DNA of 50,806 nucleotides from Acidimicrobiaceae bacterium (GCA_003151475.1 PLXQ01000072.1:1-50806), one strand, 5' to 3'; counted from the first letter of the stretch, positions 1 to 9,375 are shown. The notes: generated from the sequence alone by a model not told the origin. Program-made: numbers and translations.

Positions 1-1135
1 CCGTCCGGCACAGGGTCTCGAAGGCAGTGCCGAAGTTTGTCCCCTCACCCGCGAACCAAGGTCCGCCATCCTTCAAAAGTGAATCGTCCGGGAATATGGC
101 ATAGTCCAACTCGTGCATCTGGAGGCATGTGGCCAGAAGCCAAGACGGGAGTCCTTTACTCTCCCTCGACTGTTCTCCTAAGAGCCCTTGTTCGATCCGT
201 CTCAACAGTACGCGGGCCGAGTGCGCGTAAGGCACCAGGGCCGGATGACGCAGGACCACCCGCCGCCCTTCTTGTTCGATCGCCTCCCTCAAACCGCGAG
301 ACCTCTCAATGGTCGCTCGCTGTTGCGTCACGGCCTCACCAGGTCGATGGCCTTGGATCGCCCCCAGCGTCGACGGTCGCAGGAGGTCCGTTGGGCGCAA
401 CAGACAATGGCTCGACTTTTGATTCGCCAGTCGCGAACCTTCCCATTTTCGACGCATGAATCCCACCGTCTCCGGAGGACACTCGACGCGACCGCCGGAT
501 GCCAGCAACTCAGCAAACCAGTGCCAGTCCTCAAACCCAAAACCATCCGACGAAGCCGACAAAAACGGGTGGTTGATAAGGACCTCGCGCCTCACCAGGA
601 CGACCGGGCCCCATCCGTTCTCGCCAGCAAGACCACCAACGCTAAATTTCGGATCCGTCGATGAAAGGTAGCGCACTACGTAGGATTGAGCGTCAAACGT
701 CACTATGTATCGCGGGTGAAAGGCGACGACGTCTGAACTATCGGTTTTCGCTGCCATCGCCCATGCCCGATACGGCCATTCCTCGGCTAGAAGGTCATCA
801 CCATCACAGAAGGCGACGAACGTGCCTCTCGATACCGATACTCCCTGATTTCTAGCATCTCCAGGGTCGCCAAAACTGACCTCATGTATCGAAGCCATTC
901 GCTGGACCAACTCCGACGTCGCCAAGAACTCTCTTGTCGTAGCCGTCAACCGATCACCAACGAGGACCACCTCAGTACTGCACCCGTGTGCCTCTGCGTA
1001 GTCCACCGCGCGAGCCACGCTGCTCACGGTTCGGTGGAGCAACAGTCCTTCGTTGTGAAGGTTGACCACGACCGACACGTCAATCAACCGGTCGGTTCGG
1101 CCATCATCACCTCTATCGATGTCATTCACAGCCAT
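1..1135 (-). CDS. Glycosyltransferase family 2 (3' end outside window)
   Basis: The frame is open from an ATG at 1135 to the window edge, giving 378 visible residues, so the C-terminus is missing. The N-terminal part reads as a GT-A nucleotide-sugar transferase: a first strand with DVSVVVNLHNEG (about 19-30), a GDPGDARNQGVSVSRG stretch (about 89-104), and a DGDD metal-binding motif at 111-114 after the strand TFVAFC. A later GFEDWHW (about 200-206) fits the catalytic-acid region. It probably transfers a sugar in surface polysaccharide or glycan synthesis; donor and acceptor cannot be read. Codon use is less G+C-biased than in the housekeeping genes to the right, and the next two genes are also glycosyltransferases, so this is the edge of an accessory glycan island. 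Family assignment is firm, role is inference. Confidence 0.85.
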   Translation of the reverse strand, partial: MAVNDIDRGDDGRTDRLIDVSVVVNLHNEGLLLHRTVSSVARAVDYAEAHGCSTEVVLVGDRLTATTREFLATSELVQRMASIHEVSFGDPGDARNQGVSVSRGTFVAFCDGDDLLAEEWPYRAWAMAAKTDSSDVVAFHPRYIVTFDAQSYVVRYLSSTDPKFSVGGLAGENGWGPVVLVRREVLINHPFLSASSDGFGFEDWHWFAELLASGGRVECPPETVGFMRRKWEGSRLANQKSSHCLLRPTDLLRPSTLGAIQGHRPGEAVTQQRATIERSRGLREAIEQEGRRVVLRHPALVPYAHSARVLLRRIEQGLLGEQSRESKGLPSWLLATCLQMHELDYAIFPDDSLLKDGGPWFAGEGTNFGTAFETLCRT

Positions 1136-1225
1136 TGTGCACCCCGGTCTTGGGGACAAGGACCCGCCAGCGTACGTGTACGTCCGCTGGAGTCTGTGGC
1201 GTCGCTCGTCAGGTCACTCATCCTT

Positions 1226-1558
1226 TCACGTGTCCGGCTCCGTGAATGTGTTCCACGATATGAGTCGCGCTACAGTACTTCTTGATTCTCGATCTTGACG
1301 TGCTTCGTGGTCAGTTGTCTGCCTCAGAGCGCGCCTGCGCGCTCGGCCGCTTTCCAGCAGCTCTGTAACTCGGTCTACAAGCTCCGAGACAGAGGAAACG
1401 AAAGTCGTGGGGGGCAAGACGACCTCGGCATCGTTGCCTTTCAATAGGGCGACTGGTATGCCTGCATTCGCTGCTTGGACGAGCGAGCCTCCATTTCCGG
1501 GGTGACGTGGATTCACGACCACTGTGCTAGCCAACTCATGAAGGCAGTCTGCAGACAT
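1226..1558 (-). pseudogene. C-terminal remnant of a glycosyltransferase
   Basis: A 110-residue frame looks like only the nucleotide-sugar-binding C-terminal half of a GT-B glycosyltransferase. It has VVVNPRHPGNGGSLVQAANA followed by GIPVALL, then a PPTTFVSSVSELVDRVTELL segment typical of the closing helices. No N-terminal half is attached: a TAG stop lies 13 codons upstream of the ATG at 1558 in the same frame, and the family 4 gene ends only 145 bases away. The intervening 1559-1703 carries a 37-codon open stretch in another frame but no start, which is what a decayed or rearranged gene leaves. It could instead be a short independent protein, which I think less likely. Confidence 0.55.
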
Positions 1559-1703
1559 TGTGTCGTCAGGCTGGCGACCGGGCTTGGTTTGTCTCTAAAT
1601 CCAAAACAGCGACTGCGCTCGAAGCATCTTCGTTATTCGTCCGTTCGGATGAGCCGGCCAACGGGATCGCAATTTCGACTCAGGCTGAGTTCTCACAGCG
1701 CGG

Positions 1704-2825
1704 CTACTTTCGTCGGAGACGTCTTGACGGGGAGCTAATTAGTGATTCGTAGAGCCTCTCGTGAGCCGTTGTCATCTGTTCCACCCCGAATACTCCTTTA
1801 GCCCATGTTTGAGCCGCTCTGCCGATCCGATTGGTTCCGTTTTCGTCCGAAATGACGTTCCGGACGGTCGCCGAAATCGAAACTGTATCGGGGGGAACGA
1901 TCCATCCGGTTCGACCCTCAAGGACGACTTCGTGGGTGCTCCCTACACGTGTGGTGACAGCTGGGATACCGCACAATGCCGCTTCGATCAGCGAAACCGG
2001 CATCCCCTCGTTGTCGCTCGTCAAGAGGATGGTATTCGCCGCTGAATAGACGTTCTCCATATCGGCACGCCATCCAAGGAAGCGCACATTGGATGGTGCG
2101 TTTGCCTGCAACTCCGATTGAAGCGGACCGTCGCCGGCGACCACGAAGGTGGCCTCAGGAATTTCTCGGGCCACGGCAATCATTCGATCGGGACGCTTTA
2201 CCTTCGTTAGGCGGGCAACATAGGCAACGACAGGACCGTCCTCCGGTAGACCCAGGGCGATACGCGCCTCCTGACGGGTGGGGGGCGACTTGGCCAGGCT
2301 CACTCCGGGAGGAATCACGACATACTGGTCAGACTTACCCACCCCTGCGCCTAGCAACTCGTCACGCACGGTTCCGCCCACTGCGACGAGCCGATCTGTC
2401 TGTGTAGCCAGGACTCGTTCAGCAACGACGATGCTCCTCGTGACTCTGGGGGAGAAATATCCATGGAGCAGGTGGCCGTGAAATGTATGCACCCGCGAGC
2501 GGATGCCAACCAGAGCCGCTGCCGTCCGACCGAGCGCACCGGCCTTCGCTGTGTGCGTGTGGACGATGTCCGGGCGTAGTCGTGAGAGCATCTTGACGAG
2601 TCCTCCCAAGGCTCGGACATCGTCGCTCGGTCGCACAGCACGACCCAGACCGGGAATGCGGGTGACCTCAGCCTCGGGGGCTCGGAGCTGTAGGTAGTCG
2701 GCCTCCCCGGCGTCGACCTCCCCCACGAGAACGTGCAGATCCACATCGAGATTGTTGAGGAGCTCGATCACGAGGGCGGCCGGACCTCCGACGTTCATCC
2801 GGCCGATTATGTGTACGACTCGCAT
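1704..2825 (-). CDS. Glycosyltransferase family 4 (GT-B)
   Basis: A complete 373-residue retaining glycosyltransferase, normal length for the family. The N-terminal Rossmann half opens with MRVVHIIGRMNVGGPA, the classical glycine-rich acceptor-side start, and holds DIVHTHTAKAGALGR (about 86-100) and VHTFHGH (112-118). The C-terminal half has VVAYVARLTKVKRPD (199-213), VAGDGPL and the E-x7-E motif of the donor site (E273, E281 in EGMPVSLIE). It most likely adds a sugar to a lipid-linked or exported glycan in the cytoplasm. Its ATG at 2825 lies in the 3' arm of a short palindrome and has no good Shine-Dalgarno sequence. The next gene upstream on the strand, ctaG, is 320 bases away and unrelated. 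Confidence 0.9.
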   Translation of the reverse strand: MRVVHIIGRMNVGGPAALVIELLNNLDVDLHVLVGEVDAGEADYLQLRAPEAEVTRIPGLGRAVRPSDDVRALGGLVKMLSRLRPDIVHTHTAKAGALGRTAAALVGIRSRVHTFHGHLLHGYFSPRVTRSIVVAERVLATQTDRLVAVGGTVRDELLGAGVGKSDQYVVIPPGVSLAKSPPTRQEARIALGLPEDGPVVAYVARLTKVKRPDRMIAVAREIPEATFVVAGDGPLQSELQANAPSNVRFLGWRADMENVYSAANTILLTSDNEGMPVSLIEAALCGIPAVTTRVGSTHEVVLEGRTGWIVPPDTVSISATVRNVISDENGTNRIGRAAQTWAKGVFGVEQMTTAHERLYESLISSPSRRLRRK

Positions 2826-2839
2826 CTGCTTGAGCAGAT
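2824..2839 (-). promoter_or_regulatory. Palindrome overlapping a start codon
   Basis: Perfect inverted repeat with 7-bp arms (ATCTGCT and AGCAGAT, two-base centre). In the minus-strand transcript it would fold as a 6-bp stem with a four-base loop whose 3' arm contains the first two bases of the glycosyltransferase start codon at 2825. A role in limiting translation is inference; it may equally be a DNA-level operator. Confidence 0.35.
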
Positions 2840-3145
2840 CACATCATCATTGCCCCCGCCAGCACCCACTTGATCGTCGCCTCGCTCCGACAAGATCATT
2901 TTGTCGGTTACGGCCCATTCAGGCTCAAGGATCCAAGTTACTAGCCCCGAACCCCGGTTTCCGCCGTTGTTCGTTCAGCGCCTCGCCGCCCTCGATCTCA
3001 GCGCCTAGTAATCCGAGGAGGCAGAGGAACATCTGCCAGTCCATCTTCGGCGGAATCACCCAGCGGCATCTGGGGCGTCGATCACTGCATTGACCGCATG
3101 CCCGGACTCTGGAGCAGGCTTTGGACCGCGGGGGATCCGTCGAGA
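2826..3145. other. 320-base gap between glycosyltransferase island and ctaG
   Basis: I see no convincing gene here. Open frames are short or are extensions of a frame antisense or shifted relative to ctaG and show no recognisable family signature. The segment includes an inverted repeat (2887-2907) and the palindrome at the glycosyltransferase start, so it probably carries the promoter region of the glycosyltransferase gene and the junction between the core chromosome and the glycan island. Confidence 0.5.
2887..2907. repeat. Inverted repeat, 7-bp arms
   Basis: Arms CCGACAA and TTGTCGG are perfect with a 7-base centre. The repeat lies about 62 bases upstream of the family 4 glycosyltransferase start. 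There is no T-run on either side, so a simple intrinsic terminator is not supported; a protein-binding site upstream of the glycosyltransferase gene is possible. Confidence 0.35.
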
Positions 3146-4054
3146 TCAGGGCGCCGCTGAACCGTTCGAGGTGCCGTTGTGCGATGGCAGAGCCGTCGAC
3201 GCGATCGCGGCGTCGGCATCCGCCCGGCGGTCGGCCCGCAGGGCGGCGCGCTCGTCGAATTGCATCCACTGGTAGAGCACGATCCCCATGGCGATCAGCG
3301 AGGTCAGCTCCCCCACCACCCACAGGACCGACCCGCCGACGTGCGTGTCGCCCAGGGTGTGGAAGTGCGGGGCGATGGAGGCGGTAGCGCCGGTGAGCGA
3401 GACCCCGAGGATGGCGTTCACCGGGATCCCGGCAGCCAGGAACCCAAGCTTGGCGGGGTACGACAGCCGCCACCGCGAGGGATCTCGCCCCACGACAATC
3501 CACCAGAACAGCGCTCCCGAGATCAGGAAGTGCAGGTGCGTCAGATCGTGGATCAGAGGGTGCTCGAGCGAGAAGTTGTAGAAGGGGCTCAGGAAGTACA
3601 CGAGCATCGTCCCGTAGGCGGCGACCACCACCACGACCGGGTTGGTGACGAACTCGACCACGGGATGATGCAGGATCGACAGCAGAATCCCTTGCGTCCG
3701 CCGGCTCGACGCCTGGAGGGCGAGCGTCATGGGGGCGCTCAGGGCGAAGAGGATGGGGGCGAAGTTCATCAGCAACAGGTGCTGGATCACATGGACCCAG
3801 AACACCTGATCGTCGTAGCCCGCGAGTCCCGACTGCACGGCGATGATCAGCAGCACGGTGCCGGAGATGAAGCACGCCGTCCGCCTTCCCGACCACGCCC
3901 GACCCCGGGCCGCCAGCCGGCGCACCGACACCACGTACCAGGCGGCCAGGGCCACCTCGATGGCCAACGTCAAGAGACTCAGCCAATCCGTCTGCCACCC
4001 GGTCAGCAGTTTGTGGAGCGAGACGGCGGGCGAGATGGCGTTGGCCAGGAGCAC
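3146..4054 (-). CDS. ctaG: Cytochrome c oxidase assembly factor CtaG (caa3_CtaG family)
   Basis: A 302-residue multi-pass membrane protein of the caa3_CtaG type. Membrane segments alternate with conserved histidine motifs: WVHVIQHLLLMNFAPILFAL (about 86-105), HPVVEFVTNPVVVVVAAYG, LIHDLTHLHFLISGALFWWI and a late ELTSLIAMGIVLYQWMQF helix. In this family the protein helps deliver copper to the CuB/CuA sites of cytochrome oxidase. It starts at a GTG 12 bases after the SCO1-like gene ends, so the two are co-transcribed, a pairing that supports a shared job in oxidase copper loading. The Ala/Ser-rich tail after about residue 270 is cytoplasmic or disordered. Confidence 0.92.
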   Translation of the reverse strand: MLLANAISPAVSLHKLLTGWQTDWLSLLTLAIEVALAAWYVVSVRRLAARGRAWSGRRTACFISGTVLLIIAVQSGLAGYDDQVFWVHVIQHLLLMNFAPILFALSAPMTLALQASSRRTQGILLSILHHPVVEFVTNPVVVVVAAYGTMLVYFLSPFYNFSLEHPLIHDLTHLHFLISGALFWWIVVGRDPSRWRLSYPAKLGFLAAGIPVNAILGVSLTGATASIAPHFHTLGDTHVGGSVLWVVGELTSLIAMGIVLYQWMQFDERAALRADRRADADAAIASTALPSHNGTSNGSAAP

Positions 4055-4066
4055 GATGGCTACCGC

Positions 4067-4897
4067 TCAGTTCACTTGGGGAATGTTGCGGCCCGCCACC
4101 CAGCTGATGGCCTGGAGTCCCTCGGGGATCGTCCATGCCCCGCCTCCCGGGTGAGCCAGGTTGTGTAGGCCCTGGGCGTCGAGCATGACCTGGAGCTTCT
4201 TCGGAAGGCCCTGGCCTGCGAGATTCGGCGCCGCTCCCGTGATGAACCGTTCATGGAGCTTCTGGTCGAACACGAGGAATCCGTCGGAATGGTCGACGTC
4301 GTACGTGTACGGCTTCCCCGTCTGCCAGTCGACGCCGGCCGGGGTGCTCTCTGTCACCTTCTTGTAATAGATCCCGAAATATCCCCACAGCGCCTTCAGG
4401 TTGGCCGGCGTACCGGTGAGCAGCGGCCACTGCGCCCCCATCACGTGGGCGTAGGCGTCGAGGCGCGTCGACGTGTCACGGCCGGGATCGACGCTCGCTT
4501 CGATGAACACGACCTTGTTGGTCAGTCCGGCCGCCCCCAGGTCGCGCTGCATGTCGAGAAAGGCCCCGGTGGTAAGCGGGCACGTCTCCTGGCACGAGGT
4601 GAGGAACGATGTGAGCACCACGATCTTTCCCCGGAAGGCCCCGAGCGTCGTCGTCTGTCCGTGCTCGTTCACGAGCGGCACAGCCAAGACCGAAGCGGGA
4701 ACGGGCAGGTTCTCGGCGATGCCGATGCTGCTCGGAGGCGGACCCGGAGCGCTCGTTTGCAACGTCGTCACCGCCACGGCGACCGCCGCCACAAGAACAG
4801 CGACACCCAGAAGGACGAAGGGCGTGCGAGACCGGCGGGGACGGGGCTCACGAAGCTGCCGCAGGACAGGCGCCGGAGGCGTGACGACGGAGGCCAT
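4067..4897 (-). CDS. SCO1/SenC copper chaperone-like protein
   Basis: A 276-residue membrane-anchored thioredoxin-fold protein. A basic N-terminus precedes one membrane helix at about 27-46, leaving the rest outside the cytoplasmic membrane. The SCO copper site is intact: CQETC gives C102 and C106, and the distal histidine is H203 in DVDHSDGFLVF. The family passes copper, or reducing equivalents, to the CuA centre of cytochrome c oxidase. The adjacent ctaG supports that role. The first 25 residues are proline- and arginine-rich and poorly typical, so a slightly later start is possible. Confidence 0.9.
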   Translation of the reverse strand: MASVVTPPAPVLRQLREPRPRRSRTPFVLLGVAVLVAAVAVAVTTLQTSAPGPPPSSIGIAENLPVPASVLAVPLVNEHGQTTTLGAFRGKIVVLTSFLTSCQETCPLTTGAFLDMQRDLGAAGLTNKVVFIEASVDPGRDTSTRLDAYAHVMGAQWPLLTGTPANLKALWGYFGIYYKKVTESTPAGVDWQTGKPYTYDVDHSDGFLVFDQKLHERFITGAAPNLAGQGLPKKLQVMLDAQGLHNLAHPGGGAWTIPEGLQAISWVAGRNIPQVN

Positions 4898-4987
4898 CGG
4901 TGTTTGACGGTACCCCCGCTTGTTCGCCGACGCACATCGGCCCCCACCAGGCCGTCTGAGCCGACGGACCCCTGTAACAGTCGGGTG

Positions 4988-7504
4988 TCAGGCTCGGAGT
5001 TGGGCGTGATGCGCCTGCTCGACGGCTTCGATGCAGAGTCGTCGGAGCTCCCCCACCTCAGCGTCGGTGAGGGTGTGGTCAAGAGCACAGAAGCGCAAGC
5101 GGAAAGCCAGGCTGCGCGTCCCCACCGGGAGCCCCGAGCCCCGGTAGACATCGAACGGCGTCACCGCCTCGAGCAGCTCGCCCCCGGCGTGGCGGAGCGT
5201 CTTGGCCACATCGGCGGCGGTGATGGCGTCGTCGACGACGAAGGCCAGGTCCACGTCGCTCGACGGGAACCGGCTGACGGCGGTGACCACTTCCTGGCGA
5301 CGATGGGCCGTGTTCAGAAGGAAATCGAGATCCACTTCCAACCACCCCACCCGCTGACGCTCGGCGTCCACCCCGAAAGCGGCGAGGACCCCCGGGTCCA
5401 CTTCCCCCACCACACCGATCATGGTGCCCCGGCCGGCCCAGGCCTCGCCCTGCTTCTGATCGGAGCCCCCCATGACGAGCCGGGCGGCGCGCGACGGATG
5501 CAGACCGCCGGGGACAGAGTCGCCGCTGTCACCGCCCGACGACTGGATGAAGTCGACGTCGTCCACACCGATGGCCTCGGCCAGAGCCATCCAGGCCCCG
5601 GCCGCCGTCCGGGCGTCGTCGCCGGGGCCGGCGAAGGCCACGGCCAGCATCTCCCGCTCGTCGATGACGGTCTCGCCCGTCCGGGCGAAGGCGCGCTTGA
5701 TGCGCTCCTCGTCGGGGGGAGGAAACACATGGCCGATCTCGAACAGCCTCATGTCGTCCTGGCGCCGCGCCGCGTTGAAGGCCAGGGCCTTCACCATGCC
5801 CGGCAAGATGCTGCGCCGCAGAACCGACTCGTCGGGGGTGAGGGGGTTCGCCACCTTGACGCCGTCGTCACCCATCCCCGCGCGGCCATGGTCACCCGGT
5901 GCCAGCAGCGCTGGTGTCCACGCCTCATGGGCGCCGAGGCCAGCCACCACCGACCGGACGAGCCGACGCTCCTTCTGGTACGGCGTGAGGTGACCCACCT
6001 GGGGGGCCGCCGGTCGTCGCCGGGGCAGCGCCGAATAGCTGTGGTGGCGCGCCACCTCTTCGATGACGTCGATCTCGCGGCTTGTGTCGGGACGGAAGGT
6101 CGGCACGGTGACGTCGATCTGGCCGGGCCCGGCCACCTGGCACCGGAACTCGATCCGCTCCAGGTACCCCGTCACGGCACCGTCGTCGAGGTCGCTTCCG
6201 AGCATGGCGTTCACCCGGGCCGTGCGCACCCGGACGTTGGTCGCCTTGGGCACCGGTCCCCGTACGTCGATGGTCTCGGGGTCGACGCGGAACTGCGGGC
6301 CGGCGGTGAGGCTCAGGATCTGGCACAGCCGGAGCGCGGCCCGGTCGATCCCCTCGGGATCGCATCCCCGCTCGAAGCGAGCCGACGCTTCGGACCGGAT
6401 GCCCAGGCGCTTGGTCGTGCGGGCGATGGCCATGGGGGTGAAGTAGGCCGCCTCGAGCAACACCCGGGTGGTAGTGGCGGAGATCTCGCTGCTCTCTCCG
6501 CCCATGACGCCACCGATACCGATGGCGACGTCGTTTCCGTCGCATATGACACAGTCCCGGCGGTCGTCGGAGGGCACGATGGCCCGTTCGCCCATCCGCC
6601 GCTCCATGCCGTCGAGCGTGGTCACCGTTTCGCCCGGGCGCGCGGCGCGGATGCGCAGGCCGTGGCCAGCGACCTGATCGAGGTCATAGGGATGGGTGGG
6701 CTGCCCGAGCTCGAGCATCACGTAGTTCGAGGCGTCGACCACGTTGTTGATGGGACGCATCCCGGCCAGCGTGAGCCGGCGCGCCACCCAGTCGGGCGAG
6801 GCCGTGACCTCGATGCCGGTGAGCACGCGGGCGGTGAAGCGGGGACAGAGATCGTCGTCCACCACCGCGATCGACACGGCTTCGGTGGCCGACTCGTTGT
6901 GCGCCGGTTCGGGCGGCACGGCGATAGTGAAGGGCAACCGCAGACGGGCGGCCAGGTCCCGCGCCACGCCGGCCATGCACCAGGCGTCGGGGCGGTTGGC
7001 CTCGACGGCGATGTCGAACACTACGTCGGGGACGATGCCGAGCGCGTCGACCAGGCGCTCGCCGGGCACCGGGGCACCGCTCTCCCCCGCTTTGCCCAGT
7101 ACCAGGATGCCGTCGTGATCCTCGGTGAGCTCGAGCTCGCGTCCCGAGCACAGCATCCCGTTGGAAGTGACGCCTTTCATCTTGCGCATGGCGATGGCGA
7201 AGTCTCCGGGCAGCACCGCGCCCACCGGGGCCAGGGCAACGAGATCGTCGACGGCGAAATTCCATGCCCCACACACGACCGACAGCGGCTCGCCCCCGGC
7301 GTCCACCATGACCTGGCGTATCTTGTCGGCGCCGGCGATGGCGTTGATCTCGAGCACCCGCGCCACCACCACGTCCTCGAGGCCCTCGCCGACATGCTTC
7401 ACGCCTTCGACCACTAAGCCGAGGTCGTCCAGAGTCTCGGCCAGAAACTTCGGATCGCCCTCGAACGGGGCGAAGTCACGCAACCACGACAAGGGAACGA
7501 GCAC
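4988..7504 (-). CDS. pheT: Phenylalanyl-tRNA synthetase beta subunit
   Basis: An 838-residue subunit, normal bacterial length. It begins MLVPLSWLRDF, followed by an EMAP-type tRNA-binding domain (about 40-150, with KMKGVTSNGMLCSGREL), the B3/B4 editing region, the B5 domain and a C-terminal anticodon-binding fold ending with FPSSDVDLAFVVDD and the GTRSLAFRLRF strand. With PheS it forms the alpha2/beta2 enzyme that charges tRNA-Phe in the cytoplasm. A GTG start at 7504 lies six bases after pheS stops, so the subunits are translated from one message. Nothing is missing. Confidence 0.97.
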   Translation of the reverse strand: MLVPLSWLRDFAPFEGDPKFLAETLDDLGLVVEGVKHVGEGLEDVVVARVLEINAIAGADKIRQVMVDAGGEPLSVVCGAWNFAVDDLVALAPVGAVLPGDFAIAMRKMKGVTSNGMLCSGRELELTEDHDGILVLGKAGESGAPVPGERLVDALGIVPDVVFDIAVEANRPDAWCMAGVARDLAARLRLPFTIAVPPEPAHNESATEAVSIAVVDDDLCPRFTARVLTGIEVTASPDWVARRLTLAGMRPINNVVDASNYVMLELGQPTHPYDLDQVAGHGLRIRAARPGETVTTLDGMERRMGERAIVPSDDRRDCVICDGNDVAIGIGGVMGGESSEISATTTRVLLEAAYFTPMAIARTTKRLGIRSEASARFERGCDPEGIDRAALRLCQILSLTAGPQFRVDPETIDVRGPVPKATNVRVRTARVNAMLGSDLDDGAVTGYLERIEFRCQVAGPGQIDVTVPTFRPDTSREIDVIEEVARHHSYSALPRRRPAAPQVGHLTPYQKERRLVRSVVAGLGAHEAWTPALLAPGDHGRAGMGDDGVKVANPLTPDESVLRRSILPGMVKALAFNAARRQDDMRLFEIGHVFPPPDEERIKRAFARTGETVIDEREMLAVAFAGPGDDARTAAGAWMALAEAIGVDDVDFIQSSGGDSGDSVPGGLHPSRAARLVMGGSDQKQGEAWAGRGTMIGVVGEVDPGVLAAFGVDAERQRVGWLEVDLDFLLNTAHRRQEVVTAVSRFPSSDVDLAFVVDDAITAADVAKTLRHAGGELLEAVTPFDVYRGSGLPVGTRSLAFRLRFCALDHTLTDAEVGELRRLCIEAVEQAHHAQLRA

Positions 7505-7510
7505 CGATCC

Positions 7511-8560
7511 TCAGATCTGCCGCAGCAGGCGGACGTCGTTCTCCAACAGGACGCGCATGTCGGGGATCTCGTGGCGCATCTGGGCACAGCGGTCGATGCC
7601 GAAGCCGAAGGCGAAGCCCGACCACATCTCGTCGTCGAGGCCCACCGCCGCCAGCACGGCCGGGTCGACCATGCCGCACCCTCCGAGCTCGATCCATCCC
7701 GTATGCGAGCACGTCCGGCAGCCGTCACCGCCGCAGATGGTGCAGGTCACCTCGAATTCGGCCGACGGCTCGGTGAAGGGGAAGTACGACGGCCGCAGCC
7801 GCGAGTGGATGTCGGGGCCGAAGTAGGCGGTAGTGAAGGCCTCGATGGTTCCCGCCATGTCGGCGAAGGAGATGCCCCGGTCGATGACGAGGCCCTCGAT
7901 CTGGTTGAAGGTGGGGATGTGGCGGGCGTCAGGGGTGTCGCGCCGGTAGCAGCGCCCGGGCATCACGGCGTAGATGGGCGGGAACTTGGCCTGCATGAGC
8001 CGGATCTGGACCGGCGAGGTGTGGGTGCGCAGCACCACCGTCTCCGGTTCTCCCAGATCGAGATAGAGGGTGTCCCACATACCCCGGGCCGGGTGGGCCG
8101 GTGGCATGTTGAGAGCCTCGAAGTTGTACCAGTCGGTCTCCACCTCGGGGCCTTCGGCCACGGCGAAGCCCATGCCCACGAAGACGTCCTCGAGCTCGTC
8201 GCGCGTGCGCTGGACAAGGTGGAGATGGCCCCGCCACGGCACGCCGCGGACCTCGGTGAGGTCCAGCCTGTCGGCAGCCAGGCGCTCGGCGCGCGCCACC
8301 TCTTCGAGCATGGCCCGGCGCTCGGCCACGATGGCCTCGATCTGCTTGCGCACGGCCTGCAGCCGTTGCCCAGCTTCTCGCTTCGCCTCCAGCGACAGAG
8401 CGGCCAACGACCTCTGGGCGACGGCCAGCGTCGACTTCTTGCCCAGGAGCTCGCTCTCTAGCGCGCTCAGGTCATCGAGTGAAGCGGTCCCGGCCACCCG
8501 GGCCGTGGCCTCGGCGACGAGGACGGCGTCATTGGAGTCATCTCCCGTGGCGCCGCTCAT
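7511..8560 (-). CDS. pheS: Phenylalanyl-tRNA synthetase alpha subunit
   Basis: A 349-residue class II aminoacyl-tRNA synthetase subunit. The N-terminal coiled coil (about 30-95) is followed by the catalytic core with motif 2 (GRCYRRDTPDARHIPTFNQ) and motif 3 (GFAFGFGIDR). A short cysteine-containing insert CTICGGDGCRTC sits before motif 3; CxxC-type inserts there are known in part of the family. It forms phenylalanyl-adenylate and attaches Phe to tRNA. Its start overlaps the trmH-like gene by four bases (ATGA), so it is translationally coupled to it. Confidence 0.97.
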   Translation of the reverse strand: MSGATGDDSNDAVLVAEATARVAGTASLDDLSALESELLGKKSTLAVAQRSLAALSLEAKREAGQRLQAVRKQIEAIVAERRAMLEEVARAERLAADRLDLTEVRGVPWRGHLHLVQRTRDELEDVFVGMGFAVAEGPEVETDWYNFEALNMPPAHPARGMWDTLYLDLGEPETVVLRTHTSPVQIRLMQAKFPPIYAVMPGRCYRRDTPDARHIPTFNQIEGLVIDRGISFADMAGTIEAFTTAYFGPDIHSRLRPSYFPFTEPSAEFEVTCTICGGDGCRTCSHTGWIELGGCGMVDPAVLAAVGLDDEMWSGFAFGFGIDRCAQMRHEIPDMRVLLENDVRLLRQI

Positions 8561-9375
8561 CGGGCCTCTTTCATGGCCTGCAGACTAGAGCGGGCCCGAC
8601 GGACCTCGAAGCATAAGACGGCGGCCGCCATGGACACGTTGAGAGATTCGGCCCGGCCGGCCATGGGGATGGTCACTCTTCGCCCGAGTCTCTCTCCGAG
8701 GCCTTCGGGCAGACCGGCCGCTTCGTTGCCGAAGACGAGGGCCAGGGGGGCGACGAGATCCTCCTCGGTGTAGGGCGTCCCGCCATGGGCCACCGCCGCC
8801 ATGAGGCGCATCCCGTTCCCGGCCAGAGCGTCGAGCACGTCGGCCGGTTCTCCCCCGGTCACGACGGGAAGATGGAGCACCGAGCCGGCCGACGACCGCA
8901 CCGTCTTCGGATTGAAGGGGTCGACGGTACCGGCGCAGCACACGACACCGTCGGCCCCAGCGGCATCGGCGATCCTGATCACGGCCCCGGCGTTGCCCGG
9001 GTCACGGACATCGACACACACCACCACGAAGGTGGCGCCGGCCAGATCGGCCAGAGTGGCCTGCGGCATGCGCACCACGGCCAGCAGCGGCTGCGGGGTC
9101 ACGGTGTCGGCCACGCGCTCCACCACGCCCGGAGCGAGCTCGAAGATCCGTACCCCGGTGCCCTGGGCCCGCTCGACGGCCTCGACGACGGCGGGAGCGG
9201 TCGCCCCCTCCACGCCGACGAATACCGCTTCCACCTCGGCACCGGCCTCGAGGGCGGCCAGGAGGACCTTCGCCCCCTCGACCACGAACACGCCCTCGGA
9301 TTGCCGGACGCTGCGACGCCGGACGAGCCGGCGCAGGCGCTGGACCCGTTGGTGGCGCAGTCCGAGCTGCGTCAG
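8557..9375 (-). CDS. TrmH/SpoU-family RNA 2'-O-methyltransferase
   Basis: A SPOUT-class methyltransferase that should modify a ribose in rRNA or tRNA using S-adenosylmethionine. The N-terminal substrate-binding part reads [16 protein letters not shown]; the C-terminal knotted domain has the three family motifs, [34 protein letters not shown] and the closing [24 protein letters not shown] at 9291 is the first standard start, but it would remove the conserved basic helix ([15 protein letters not shown]) that precedes FVVEG. Upstream only CTG codons are available; CTG 9375 overlaps the rplT stop as CTGA. I therefore extend the gene to 9375 (272 residues). The exact start is inference; the family is clear. 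Confidence 0.88.
   Translation of the reverse strand: MTQLGLRHQRVQRLRRLVRRRSVRQSEGVFVVEGAKVLLAALEAGAEVEAVFVGVEGATAPAVVEAVERAQGTGVRIFELAPGVVERVADTVTPQPLLAVVRMPQATLADLAGATFVVVCVDVRDPGNAGAVIRIADAAGADGVVCCAGTVDPFNPKTVRSSAGSVLHLPVVTGGEPADVLDALAGNGMRLMAAVAHGGTPYTEEDLVAPLALVFGNEAAGLPEGLGERLGRRVTIPMAGRAESLNVSMAAAVLCFEVRRARSSLQAMKEAR

Noticed and set aside
2925..4136. 403-codon minus-strand frame covering ctaG
   Set aside because: It is a shifted frame of ctaG with Arg/Gly/Pro-rich composition; only its last 45 codons lie outside, and they show no recognisable domain.
4253..7417. Very long open frame (over 1000 codons) on the plus strand opposite pheT
   Set aside because: It is antisense to a complete PheT and rich in Gly/His/Arg/Val, as expected from the complement of G+C-biased codons; no family motif.
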